Part shown: positions 52,496-61,400 of the stretch, piece after piece
How the letters are laid out: each line of letters opens with the position of its first letter
Position numbering within the stretch: the first letter of the stretch is position 1
NCBI GenBank assembly: GCA_949502235.1
Contig: CATBDC010000002.1
Location: 92,014 to 156,013 of the forward strand
Length of the DNA stretch: 64,000 nt
Direction of reading: 5' to 3'
DNA from: an uncultured Lachnospiraceae bacterium
GTDB lineage: Bacteria; Bacillota; Clostridia; Lachnospirales; Lachnospiraceae
Notes under the pieces: model-generated
Told to the model about the DNA's origin: nothing
The model's database searches: none
The model's input: the letters and a program-made list of their open reading frames with translations, nothing else
Made by a program: the position numbers and the translations under genes

Positions 52496-52498
52496 CCT

Positions 52499-52795
52499 CT
52501 ACATTGCCTCCATGATTTTCGTCTTCATCTGCGCGCATTTTGCGTCAAATTCAGGATTAAACAAGGGAATTTCCAGCATAATATCCGCCGCCTCCCGAAA
52601 CCGTTTCATATCATAGAGGAGGGCCGCCCGGTTAAGCTCATACATATAATACTCTCCCTCCTTTTTAATCAGCGGCTCAAGACGCGTAAGCTCCCTGTAT
52701 GTCATCTCCGCATTCTGGCTGGTAGAATAAACCTTCATCAGCGTATTCATCTTCTTTAGAAACTTCGATTTTCTGAAAAATCTCCTTCGTAGCAT
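52499..52795 (-). CDS. Small helical TPR-like hypothetical protein
   Basis: A 98-residue, basic, helical protein. It contains YMYELNRAALLYDMKRFREAADIML near residue 55, a pattern like one TPR helix pair, but not a full repeat array. No function is known. GGAGG lies seven bases before ATG 52795, which is inside the miaA end, so translation is coupled. It is followed three bases later by the YnbB-like gene. Confidence 0.72.
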   Translation of the reverse strand: MLRRRFFRKSKFLKKMNTLMKVYSTSQNAEMTYRELTRLEPLIKKEGEYYMYELNRAALLYDMKRFREAADIMLEIPLFNPEFDAKCAQMKTKIMEAM

Positions 52796-53730
52796 AATAC
52801 TCCCTCCAAATGTTTCAGCATTGTACCTAATATTTTCTCCTCATCATAGCCCCAGGAGCTTTTGTCAATCCAGATTACATCCTTCTCCCTCTTAAACCAT
52901 GTAATCTGTCTCTTGGCAAAATGCCTCGTATCCCGTTTAATGGTATATACCGCCTCCTCAAGGCTTGTCACACCGTCAAGATACGCAAAAATCTCCTTGT
53001 ATCCAAGTCCCTGCATGGCAACGTCCGAAGCCTTATACCCCTTATCTTTTAAGGCCCGGACCTCTTCTACAAGCCCTTCCTTTATCATATCATCTACCCG
53101 CAGGTTAATTTTTTCATATAAATGCTCTCTCTTATCATTCAGCACAAAATATGCAGACCGGTAAGGAGAAGCCTTGGCGCTCTCCCTCTCGTTATGTTCT
53201 GAAATCCTCTCTCCTGTTTTCTCATAATACTCCAGGGCCCGGATAACCCTCTTTACATTGTTTTCATGTATCGCCTCCGCCGCCTTTTCATCCACAGACC
53301 GAAGCCTGTCGTGAAGGGCATGGGCGCCGTGCTCCTTCGCATAATCCGAAAGTCTTTTTCTAAAGGCCTGATCCCCGTCATTTTCCGTAAAATCTATATC
53401 ATACAAAAGAGCCTGTATATAAAAGCCCGTTCCGCCAACTACAATGGGAATATGCCCATTTTGGTAAATTTTCTCCATAGCCGCCTTCGCCATCTGCTGA
53501 AAGCGGACCACATGAAATTCCTCCCACGGCTCCAGCTCGTCAATCAGGTAGTGGGGAACCCCTTCCATTTTCTCCGGGCGGATTTTCGCGGAACCGATAT
53601 CCATATGTTTATAAACCTGCATGGAATCCGCGGAAATAATCTCGCCTCCTACGGCCTTTGCAAGCCCGATAGAAGCCTTCGTCTTTCCCACTGCCGTAGG
53701 CCCGGTCAGAATAATTAACGGTTTCTTCAT
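52756..53730 (-). CDS. miaA: tRNA dimethylallyltransferase
   Basis: A 324-residue P-loop enzyme. The ATP loop GPTAVGKTKASIGLAKAV is at residue 10, SADSMQVYKHMDIGSAK at 34, GGTGFYIQALL near 102, and IKRDTRHFAKRQITWFKRE near 267. It adds the dimethylallyl group to A37 of tRNAs reading UNN codons. It starts three bases after mutL ends and overlaps the next gene at its 3' end. Confidence 0.96.
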   Translation of the reverse strand: MKKPLIILTGPTAVGKTKASIGLAKAVGGEIISADSMQVYKHMDIGSAKIRPEKMEGVPHYLIDELEPWEEFHVVRFQQMAKAAMEKIYQNGHIPIVVGGTGFYIQALLYDIDFTENDGDQAFRKRLSDYAKEHGAHALHDRLRSVDEKAAEAIHENNVKRVIRALEYYEKTGERISEHNERESAKASPYRSAYFVLNDKREHLYEKINLRVDDMIKEGLVEEVRALKDKGYKASDVAMQGLGYKEIFAYLDGVTSLEEAVYTIKRDTRHFAKRQITWFKREKDVIWIDKSSWGYDEEKILGTMLKHLEGVLCYEGDFSENRSF

Positions 53731-53733
53731 CTT

Positions 53734-55707
53734 TTACACAATCCTCTTAAATTTCTTTTCCAGCTCCCTTTTAGACATGGCAATAATCGTAGGCCTTCCG
53801 TGGGGGCAGTGGTACGGATTCTCAAGGGTCAGAAGCTCCCCGATAAGGGTATCCATCTCTGCCGCACTAAGCCTCATATTCCCTTTTACCGCTGCCTTGC
53901 AGGACATGGAAGCAACCTTCTCGTCAATCAGCTCTGAGGCTGCGTTACGGCTGATTTCATCCGACAGACTGTCAAGCATCTCAAGCAAAAGCTCTTTTTT
54001 TGCAATGCCAAACAGATTATCCGGCACTGCCCTCACTGCGTAGGAATCCTGGCCGAACTCCTCAAACTCAAAGCCTATCCGTATGAAACGCTCCATGTAA
54101 GTCTCAAGAAGCTCTTTTTCCTGCATAGTAAGATTCAGCACAATAGGCGGACTTACCATCTGGGAGGTAAATTCCCTTGTCTTCATTCCTTTTAATGTCT
54201 TTTCATAGAGTACCCTCTCATGGGCCGCATGCTGGTCAATAATGTACAGATTATCATGATACTCCACAAGCCAGTAGGTGTCAAATACCTGTCCGATGAT
54301 TTTATGCTCCGGCCTGGCCTGGGGCGCTAAAAGCTTGTCCTCAAAAAGATTCATCTGCCCCTTTGCAAGACTCTTTTCATGAACGTCATAAGAGACGGCT
54401 TCGCGGATTCGCATGCTTTGCACCTCCGGCTTATAAATCGCCGAAATGTCCTTCACCTCTGCCGCAGAATTCTGCTCATGATAGGAGCGCACCCGCTTCT
54501 TCATCTCTTCCATAAAATAATCGAGATCCCGCTCGGATGGAGGAGGAAGCTTCCTTTTCTCCTTCTTTGCCTCCGCAGTCTCCTTAACTATACCCTCTGC
54601 TTCTGAAACAGGCAGAGACTTTCCGGTGTTTCCGGACTTTCCTGTATAAGCCGCCTTCTGCCGGGTCTCCTCTTCAGATGCCCGCGGCGTATCCTCCAGT
54701 GTAATATGCGGGATCAGCTCCTCCTCATGGAGCCCCTGGCTCACTGCCTCATAAACCGCGTTATAGACCTCCTGCTGGTTATTAAACCGTACCTCTAATT
54801 TTGCCGGGTGCACATTCACATCCACATGCTCCCCGTCAAGCTCCATATGAAGCACCACAAAGGGATATTTATGCTGCATGGAAAAATCCTTATAGGCATC
54901 CTCTATCCCCTTTGAAATCATATTGCTTTTAATATATCTTCCGGAAACAAAATAATTTTCAAAATTGCGGTTTCCCCTGGAAATCACCGGCTTTCCCAGG
55001 AAGCCGGTAATGCGGATTCCGTTTCTTTCATAATCCGCCTTTAGAAGATTCGCCGCGGCCTCTCTCCCGTACACATGATAGATAACGTCCTTCACATTCC
55101 CGTTCCCGGATGTGTGAAGCTTCACCTGCCCGTTATTAATAAACCGGAAGGAAATCTCCGGATGGGAAAGAGCAAGCCTTGTCATTAAATCCCCCACATG
55201 GCCTGCCTCTGTCATGGCTGTCTTTAAAAATTTCTTTCTTGCGGGCGTATTATAGAAAAGCTGCCGGACTAAAAAGGTAGTTCCATCCGGCGCCGCCGCT
55301 TCCTCAAGCTCCTCTTCCTTACCTCCGCAAATCCGGTATCTGGTGCCGAATTCATCCTCTCTTGTCTTGGTAAGAAGCTCCACCTGGGATACGGCCGCAA
55401 TACTGGAAAGAGCCTCTCCCCTGAAGCCTAAGGAGGCAATGTGGAACAAATCCTCCGCCGAACGGATCTTGCTGGTGGAATGTCTTAAAAATGCGCATCT
55501 TACGTCTTCTCTTTCAATTCCGCAGCCATTGTCCGCAATCCGCATGAGGGAAATGCCGCCCTCCTTAATCTCAACCGTCACCGCCGTAGCTCCCGCGTCA
55601 ATGGCGTTTTCTGTCAGCTCCTTAATGACAGAGGCCGGACGCTCGATCACCTCGCCCGCCGCGATTTTATCAATTGTAATCTGGTCTAATACCTGTATCC
55701 TGCTCAT
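53734..55707 (-). CDS. mutL: DNA mismatch repair protein MutL
   Basis: A 657-residue MutL. GHKL ATPase motifs are in ELTENAIDAGATAV near residue 28, DNGCGIE near 56, GFRGEALSSIAAVS near 90 and TTFLVRQLFYNTPARKKFL near 140. A poorly conserved linker (about 330-440) follows, then the C-terminal dimerisation domain with endonuclease motifs DQHAAHERV near 487 and CPHGRPT near 640. ATG 55707 (MSRIQVLDQ) follows AGGTGG. The start lies in a 34-bp duplication that separates mutL from mutS. Confidence 0.96.
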   Translation of the reverse strand: MSRIQVLDQITIDKIAAGEVIERPASVIKELTENAIDAGATAVTVEIKEGGISLMRIADNGCGIEREDVRCAFLRHSTSKIRSAEDLFHIASLGFRGEALSSIAAVSQVELLTKTREDEFGTRYRICGGKEEELEEAAAPDGTTFLVRQLFYNTPARKKFLKTAMTEAGHVGDLMTRLALSHPEISFRFINNGQVKLHTSGNGNVKDVIYHVYGREAAANLLKADYERNGIRITGFLGKPVISRGNRNFENYFVSGRYIKSNMISKGIEDAYKDFSMQHKYPFVVLHMELDGEHVDVNVHPAKLEVRFNNQQEVYNAVYEAVSQGLHEEELIPHITLEDTPRASEEETRQKAAYTGKSGNTGKSLPVSEAEGIVKETAEAKKEKRKLPPPSERDLDYFMEEMKKRVRSYHEQNSAAEVKDISAIYKPEVQSMRIREAVSYDVHEKSLAKGQMNLFEDKLLAPQARPEHKIIGQVFDTYWLVEYHDNLYIIDQHAAHERVLYEKTLKGMKTREFTSQMVSPPIVLNLTMQEKELLETYMERFIRIGFEFEEFGQDSYAVRAVPDNLFGIAKKELLLEMLDSLSDEISRNAASELIDEKVASMSCKAAVKGNMRLSAAEMDTLIGELLTLENPYHCPHGRPTIIAMSKRELEKKFKRIV

Positions 55708-55773
55708 TATTACCACCTGTTTTTCAGCTTATTCTGAAGATTATTACCACCTGTTTTTCAGCTTATTCTGAAG
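55706..55773 (-). repeat. 34-bp perfect tandem duplication at the mutS-mutL junction
   Basis: Copies 55706-55739 and 55740-55773 are identical. The second holds the last codons and stop of mutS; the first lies between that stop and mutL and includes the mutL AGGTGG ribosome binding site and the first two bases of its ATG. Confidence 0.95.
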
Positions 55774-58389
55774 CTGGTATAACGTATTTAATGCGTCAAT
55801 AGGGGTCAGATTGCTCACATCCAGGCTCTTAATCTCCTCCAGCACATCGTCATCCCTTACTGTATCAAAAAGAGACATCTGGGCTAAGTCCACCTCATCG
55901 TATTTCTTCGTCTTAAGCTTCGGCGCATGTCCCTGCACCGCAATATCCTTAATCCGGCTTGTGATATCCGTGTGCACAAGCTCCTCTACAATCTCCTTTG
56001 CGCGGCCAATCACCGTGTCCGGCACTCCGGCAAGCCTCGCGACCTGTATTCCGTAGCTCTTATCCGCACCGCCCTTTACAATTTTACGAAGGAAAATAAT
56101 ATCGTCCCCCTTTTCCTTCACGGCGATGCAGTAGTTATTTACATTTTCAATCTTCCCCTCCAGCTCCGTCAGCTCATGATAATGGGTAGCAAACAAGGTC
56201 TTAGCACCTAAAAGCTTACTGTCGCTGATATGCTCTATCACGGCCCACGCGATGCTAAGGCCGTCAAAGGTGCTTGTCCCCCTTCCGATTTCATCAAGAA
56301 TCAAAAGGCTCTTGCTGGTAGCATTCCGCAGAATATTGGCAACCTCCGTCATTTCCACCATAAAGGTGCTCTGGCCGCTTGCCAGGTCGTCAGAGGCTCC
56401 CACCCTTGTAAAAATCCGATCCACCAGCCCGATATCCGCGCTTCCGGCAGGGACAAAGGATCCTGTCTGTGCCATAAGGACAATCAGGGCCGTCTGGCGC
56501 ATATAGGTGGATTTCCCCGCCATATTAGGTCCCGTGATAATTGAAATACGGTTTTTCTTATCATTCAGGTAAGTATCATTGGAAATAAACATATCGTTCG
56601 GAATCATCTTCTCCACAACCGGATGGCGGCCGTCCTTAATATCAATGATTCCCCTTTCATTAAGCTTCGGTCTTACATAATTATTCTGCTCTGCCACAAG
56701 GGCAAGAGCCGCAAAGGTGTCAATCTGCGCCACGGCCCTTGCAGTCCTCTGAATCCGCACAACCTCCTTTGCCACGAGGCTTCTCACCTCGCAGTAAAGC
56801 TCATATTCAAGCGCGAAAAGCCTGTCCTCCGCCCCCAGTATCGTATCCTCTAATTCCTTTAATTCAGGAATAATATACCGCTCTGCGTTAGCAAGGGTCT
56901 GCTTTCTCGTGTAGTAATCCGGCACCATATTTTTAAAGGAATTGGTAACCTCCAGATAATAGCCGAATACCTTGTTATATTTAATACGGAGATTTTTAAT
57001 TCCTGTCTTTTCCCTCTCCGTATCCTCAAGCTTCGCCAGCCACTCCTTTCCGTTAGACTTTGCCATCCGAAGCTTGTCAACCTCCTCATTGTAGCCGTCC
57101 CTTATGATTCCGCCGTCACGCATGGCAATGGGAGGCTCCTCCTTTATGGCTTTCTTTACAAGCTCACATAAATCCTCCAAAGTGTCAAGCTCCTCATGCA
57201 TTTCCTTTAAAAGAGGACTTTTCATCTCACTTAAAATATATTTGATGTGGGGCAGCATGGAAAGGGAGCTCTGAAAAGAAATCATATCCCTTGGATTCGC
57301 CGTCTGGTAGGTAATCCGGCTGACCAGCCGCTCCAGATCATAGACCGGCGACAGATACTCCCGTATCTCCTCTCTGGAAATCGCATTCTCCTTAAGCTCT
57401 TCCACCGCGTCAAGACGCTTCTCTATCTCCTTTTTATGAATCAGGGGCTGCTCAATCCATTTCCTTAAATTTCTTGCCCCCATAGCTGTCTTTGTCTTAT
57501 CAAGCACCCACAGAAGAGAACCCCTTTTCTGTTTTTCCCTTAAAGTCTCACAAAGCTCCAGATTACGCCTTGTAGAGCTGTCAAGAAGCATATATTTCCC
57601 CGTAACATAGGGCGTAAGCCTGGACATATGGGACAGGGAGGTTTTCTGCGTCTCCTTAAGATAAATAAGAAGCGCCCCGGAAGCAATTACTCCGCAGTCA
57701 TAGTCCGAAAGTCCCAGTCCCTCCATGGCGCTTACCTTAAAATGCTCCTTTAGGGTCTGTGTACACACAGCGTCATCAAAATACCAGGAATCCAGGGAAT
57801 AGATGGTTACCCCCAGGCGGTCTTTCAAATCATCGATATCCATGCCGCTCATATAAAAGGCCTCATTGCAGATAAGCTCTGACGGCATGAATTTATATAT
57901 TTCGTCAAAGAGCTTGTCGCTGCTTTCTATCTCCGTCACAAAATAGTCTCCCGTGGTAACGTCAGCCACCGACATGCCGAAACGGTCTGCAATATATACT
58001 ACACACATGATATAATTATTCTTCGTCTCATCTAAAGCCTGCAGATCCAGATTCGTTCCCGGCGTAGCAATCCGCACCACCTCACGTCTTACAATTCCTC
58101 TGGCCGTGGACGGCTCTTCCATCTGCTCGCAGATAGCCACCTTGTAGCCCTTTTTAACAAGCCGGTTTAAATATCCGTCAACAGAATGAAACGGAACGCC
58201 GCACATGGGCGCCCGTTCCTCAAGTCCACAGCTTTTTCCGGTTAATGTAATGTCAAGCTCCTTAGACGCCGTAATGGCATCGTCAAAAAACATCTCGTAA
58301 AAATCACCTAATCTATAAAATAAAATGCAGTCCTTGTACTCTTCCTTTGTCTTTATGTACTGCTGCATCATAGGGGTCAGTTCAGCCAC
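55744..58389 (-). CDS. mutS: DNA mismatch recognition ATPase MutS
   Basis: A 881-residue MutS1. The mismatch-binding N-terminal domain contains FYRLGDFYEMF near residue 24. Walker A is GPNMAGKSTYMRQ near 612, Walker B LLILDEIGRGTSTFDG near 687, and a C-terminal LFDTVRDDDVLEEI dimerisation tail is present. The GTG at 58389 is preferred because AGAGGAG lies eight bases upstream; a TTG six bases earlier is too close. It binds mismatches and recruits MutL, encoded downstream. Confidence 0.97.
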   Translation of the reverse strand: MAELTPMMQQYIKTKEEYKDCILFYRLGDFYEMFFDDAITASKELDITLTGKSCGLEERAPMCGVPFHSVDGYLNRLVKKGYKVAICEQMEEPSTARGIVRREVVRIATPGTNLDLQALDETKNNYIMCVVYIADRFGMSVADVTTGDYFVTEIESSDKLFDEIYKFMPSELICNEAFYMSGMDIDDLKDRLGVTIYSLDSWYFDDAVCTQTLKEHFKVSAMEGLGLSDYDCGVIASGALLIYLKETQKTSLSHMSRLTPYVTGKYMLLDSSTRRNLELCETLREKQKRGSLLWVLDKTKTAMGARNLRKWIEQPLIHKKEIEKRLDAVEELKENAISREEIREYLSPVYDLERLVSRITYQTANPRDMISFQSSLSMLPHIKYILSEMKSPLLKEMHEELDTLEDLCELVKKAIKEEPPIAMRDGGIIRDGYNEEVDKLRMAKSNGKEWLAKLEDTEREKTGIKNLRIKYNKVFGYYLEVTNSFKNMVPDYYTRKQTLANAERYIIPELKELEDTILGAEDRLFALEYELYCEVRSLVAKEVVRIQRTARAVAQIDTFAALALVAEQNNYVRPKLNERGIIDIKDGRHPVVEKMIPNDMFISNDTYLNDKKNRISIITGPNMAGKSTYMRQTALIVLMAQTGSFVPAGSADIGLVDRIFTRVGASDDLASGQSTFMVEMTEVANILRNATSKSLLILDEIGRGTSTFDGLSIAWAVIEHISDSKLLGAKTLFATHYHELTELEGKIENVNNYCIAVKEKGDDIIFLRKIVKGGADKSYGIQVARLAGVPDTVIGRAKEIVEELVHTDITSRIKDIAVQGHAPKLKTKKYDEVDLAQMSLFDTVRDDDVLEEIKSLDVSNLTPIDALNTLYQLQNKLKNRW

Positions 58390-58440
58390 AGTCAATTCTC
58401 CTCTTATTGTATTTCATGTCATTTTCTCTCATCATTTCAT

Positions 58441-58449
58441 ATTATAGCA
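58441..58449 (-). promoter_or_regulatory. Extended -10 promoter of mutS
   Basis: TGCTATAAT on the minus strand, about 55 bases upstream of the mutS start. A -35 is weak (TTTTCA or TTTCAA). The extended TGn compensates. Confidence 0.55.
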
Positions 58450-58491
58450 TTTTTGTGTCGGATTTGAAAAGGAGAAAAATATTTTTCCGGC

Positions 58492-61400
58492 TCATTTCTC
58501 TTTGCACTCTTCAAGACATTCCATCCAATGCTTATGCCAGTTCTCTTTAAAAGTAATCTGATATTGGCGGTACACCTCATACAAAACAGCTTTCTTAGGA
58601 TCGTCCTGAATCTTATTAATCTCTTTAAAGAACTTCATATCCTTTGCTGCCCATATATGATCATCCTTCACGATCCAACTGCGGAAATCCTCACCCCATT
58701 TTTCCAGTTCCTCTTCCAGCAATCCTTCAAATATATCCATAAACGCAAGCGTCCGATCCCTTGACTCCTTCCCTGTCTCCAGCGCCCTAAGAAGAATAAT
58801 CTTATCCCCGGTTCTTCTGCAGAGCTCCCCTTCAACCTTTGGAAGCAGAACAGCGCCAAACCGGTTTTCCAGCCTCTGAAGCATGTAAAGATTTTCCATA
58901 GACAGATTTTCCGCAGGAATATCCGGGTAATTCTCCTGCCAGAAATCCCAGCTCCATTTGTAAACTTCTTCTCTTTCTTCCCTGCTCCTGGCTGTCTCAC
59001 TAATCTTGCGGCATACAGTAAAAATATATTCCGCCGCATCTTCTTTATCTGTCTGCCAAATCATCCCTCCCTTTGCCAGACGCTTCATATCCTCCGCCTG
59101 TTTTTTCCAGAAAGCAATTCTATCATTTCCCCCTGTATGTTCCTTACTGCCTTCCATATAAGCCTGCCATACTTCCTTAAGTCTCCTGAAAAAATACTTC
59201 CTCTGCCGCTCTGACATAGCATAATAGCTGCCCTGTTCTGCAATCATCTTCAGGATATGCAGGCTTCTCTGTGCTTCCTCCTGGCCTTTAATGGAAATCC
59301 TAAGCCTCTCATACATTATAAAGGCCTCCTCCGGCTTCTTCATAATCTCCCAGTAAAGTCTCTCCAGATAGGACGAACCAAAAGCATATTCCCTCTCCTC
59401 ATAAATCTGTGTAAGCCTTGCTTTTATCTCCTCTAACTGCTCCATATCCTCACGGAAGAGCAGAATCATGGCTTTCGCAAACAGAAGCCGCAGCCCTGCT
59501 TCCTCATAACAGGGCTCCTCCCCACGGGCTCGTTCCAGCCACACACAGGCCTCCTCATAGCAGCCCAGCCGGAACCATAAGGTTCCGATACCCAGTCTGT
59601 TGCAGGGCAGGACAGCCTTTTCCAAATCAGGTCTTTCCTTCAGATAAAGCAAAACACATGTCCAGAAATCGCTCTGCCATAATAAAATGAATCGGCCATC
59701 CATCATACTGCCAAGGTCATAATGAGCGAAGGCATCTGCGGCAGGTTCCAGAATCCATTCCGCATCCATATCTTTGTCTTCGCAGTAGGAAACCGCCCGT
59801 CTGAATATATCGAATACCTCCTCGTCCTTCCAGCCGGCATCTTTCTCAAGGGACAACAGCTTATTCACAGCCCTAAACATATATTCTTCCGCAACTGGCA
59901 GATAGTGATCCCTTTTTAAATCATACAGCTTCGCCATGCAGAAGTGAAATACTGTTATATACCCCTGACAGCTGTGTGTCATATCTGCGCCGGGAATCCC
60001 TGCTCTCTGCCACGCCGCATAGATTTGATAGAAAAATGTCTTCACATGCCACTTTCTTTTATCAAGCCCCCTCTTTATCACCCCGTCTTTGATTTCAAAA
60101 CCCACGAGCCATCTTAGATTTTCTTCCACGCCTGTCTTCTGTTCCCGCCAGTAGTCCTCCGCCATACGGTACATTTTCCGGGCTTCCATATAATTTTTCT
60201 CCGCGGATAATACATCCCCGGCAAGGAGCAGAAGCTGTCCGGCCATCCAGGGATCCTTCTCCCCCTTCTTCATCTGCTCTGTGAGAAGCTCCATATATTT
60301 TCTCGCCTGCGATATCTCCTCCCTTTTCAGGGAAATACGGGCATGAATATAAGTAAATTCTTCCCGGATAGAAAGAAGCTCCTGATCTGTCCCGCCCTCA
60401 TACATTTCCAAAAGGGAAAAACCTTCCCGTACAGCCTTAAGAGCATCCTCATCCCGGGTTCCGTGATAAAGTCCCCTGGCTGCAATACGAAGGCAGCGCA
60501 GAAGTATATAGAGGTTCTCCGAAGAGGGCTCCTCTTTATACTGTTCTTCTGCACATTCCTGAAGCTCATACATATAGGGAAGGGCCTCTTCCGCGCACAG
60601 CATGTCATCCAGATTCTCCGCTGCCAGCGCGCAGGCCTGCAGATACTGGGACGCAGCTTTGCCGATATGGATATCCTTTCCCTTCTTCTCATCCTCCTTC
60701 AGACAGCTGCAGGCCTTTTTCGCATATTCCGCCGCTTTATCGGAAACAAATTTGAAAGCCTCCTCCTCCGAGCGTTTGATAAGGCTCCCTATGTAATATT
60801 TCCGATCCACATAAGGGTAACCCTTCCCGGACAGCTCTTCAAAATAAGCAAAGCTAAGATCCCATGCCTGGCGTTCCCGGGAAAACCATTCGTCCCGGGT
60901 GTCAATTTGCACCTCCTGCACCATGGAAGAGATATCTCTTGCAAAAAAGGAGGCCTGCACTGCCGCCATATGCTGCCAGTAATCCGAATGAGTAAGCTGA
61001 TAAGCTCTCTTACATACATCCAGGGCTTCATACCGGTATTTATAACAATTCTTCCGATCCACGTCATTTCCATAAAAATTCAAAGCCCTGTATAAAAGCT
61101 TAAATGCCTCTTCCTCCTGATAATCTTCGCAGAGTTTTCTGGCAAGCTTAAGCGCCTTTCCTGCATACTCCTTTCCTCTCTCCGGTTCTGTTTCTATATA
61201 CTGCAAATCACCTTCCAGATATAATTCGACCTCCTGCAGGCGGAACTTCTTCTCCCTTCCATATTCCGGAAACCGCTGATAAATCCCAAGCGCTTCTTCC
61301 AGATAAGACGGCAGATATACTTTTAAATATTTCCGGCTGTTAGATAGCAATAGTTTGCTGAAAAAGATACTATTAAAGGCCATGTCTTTTCCCAACTTAG

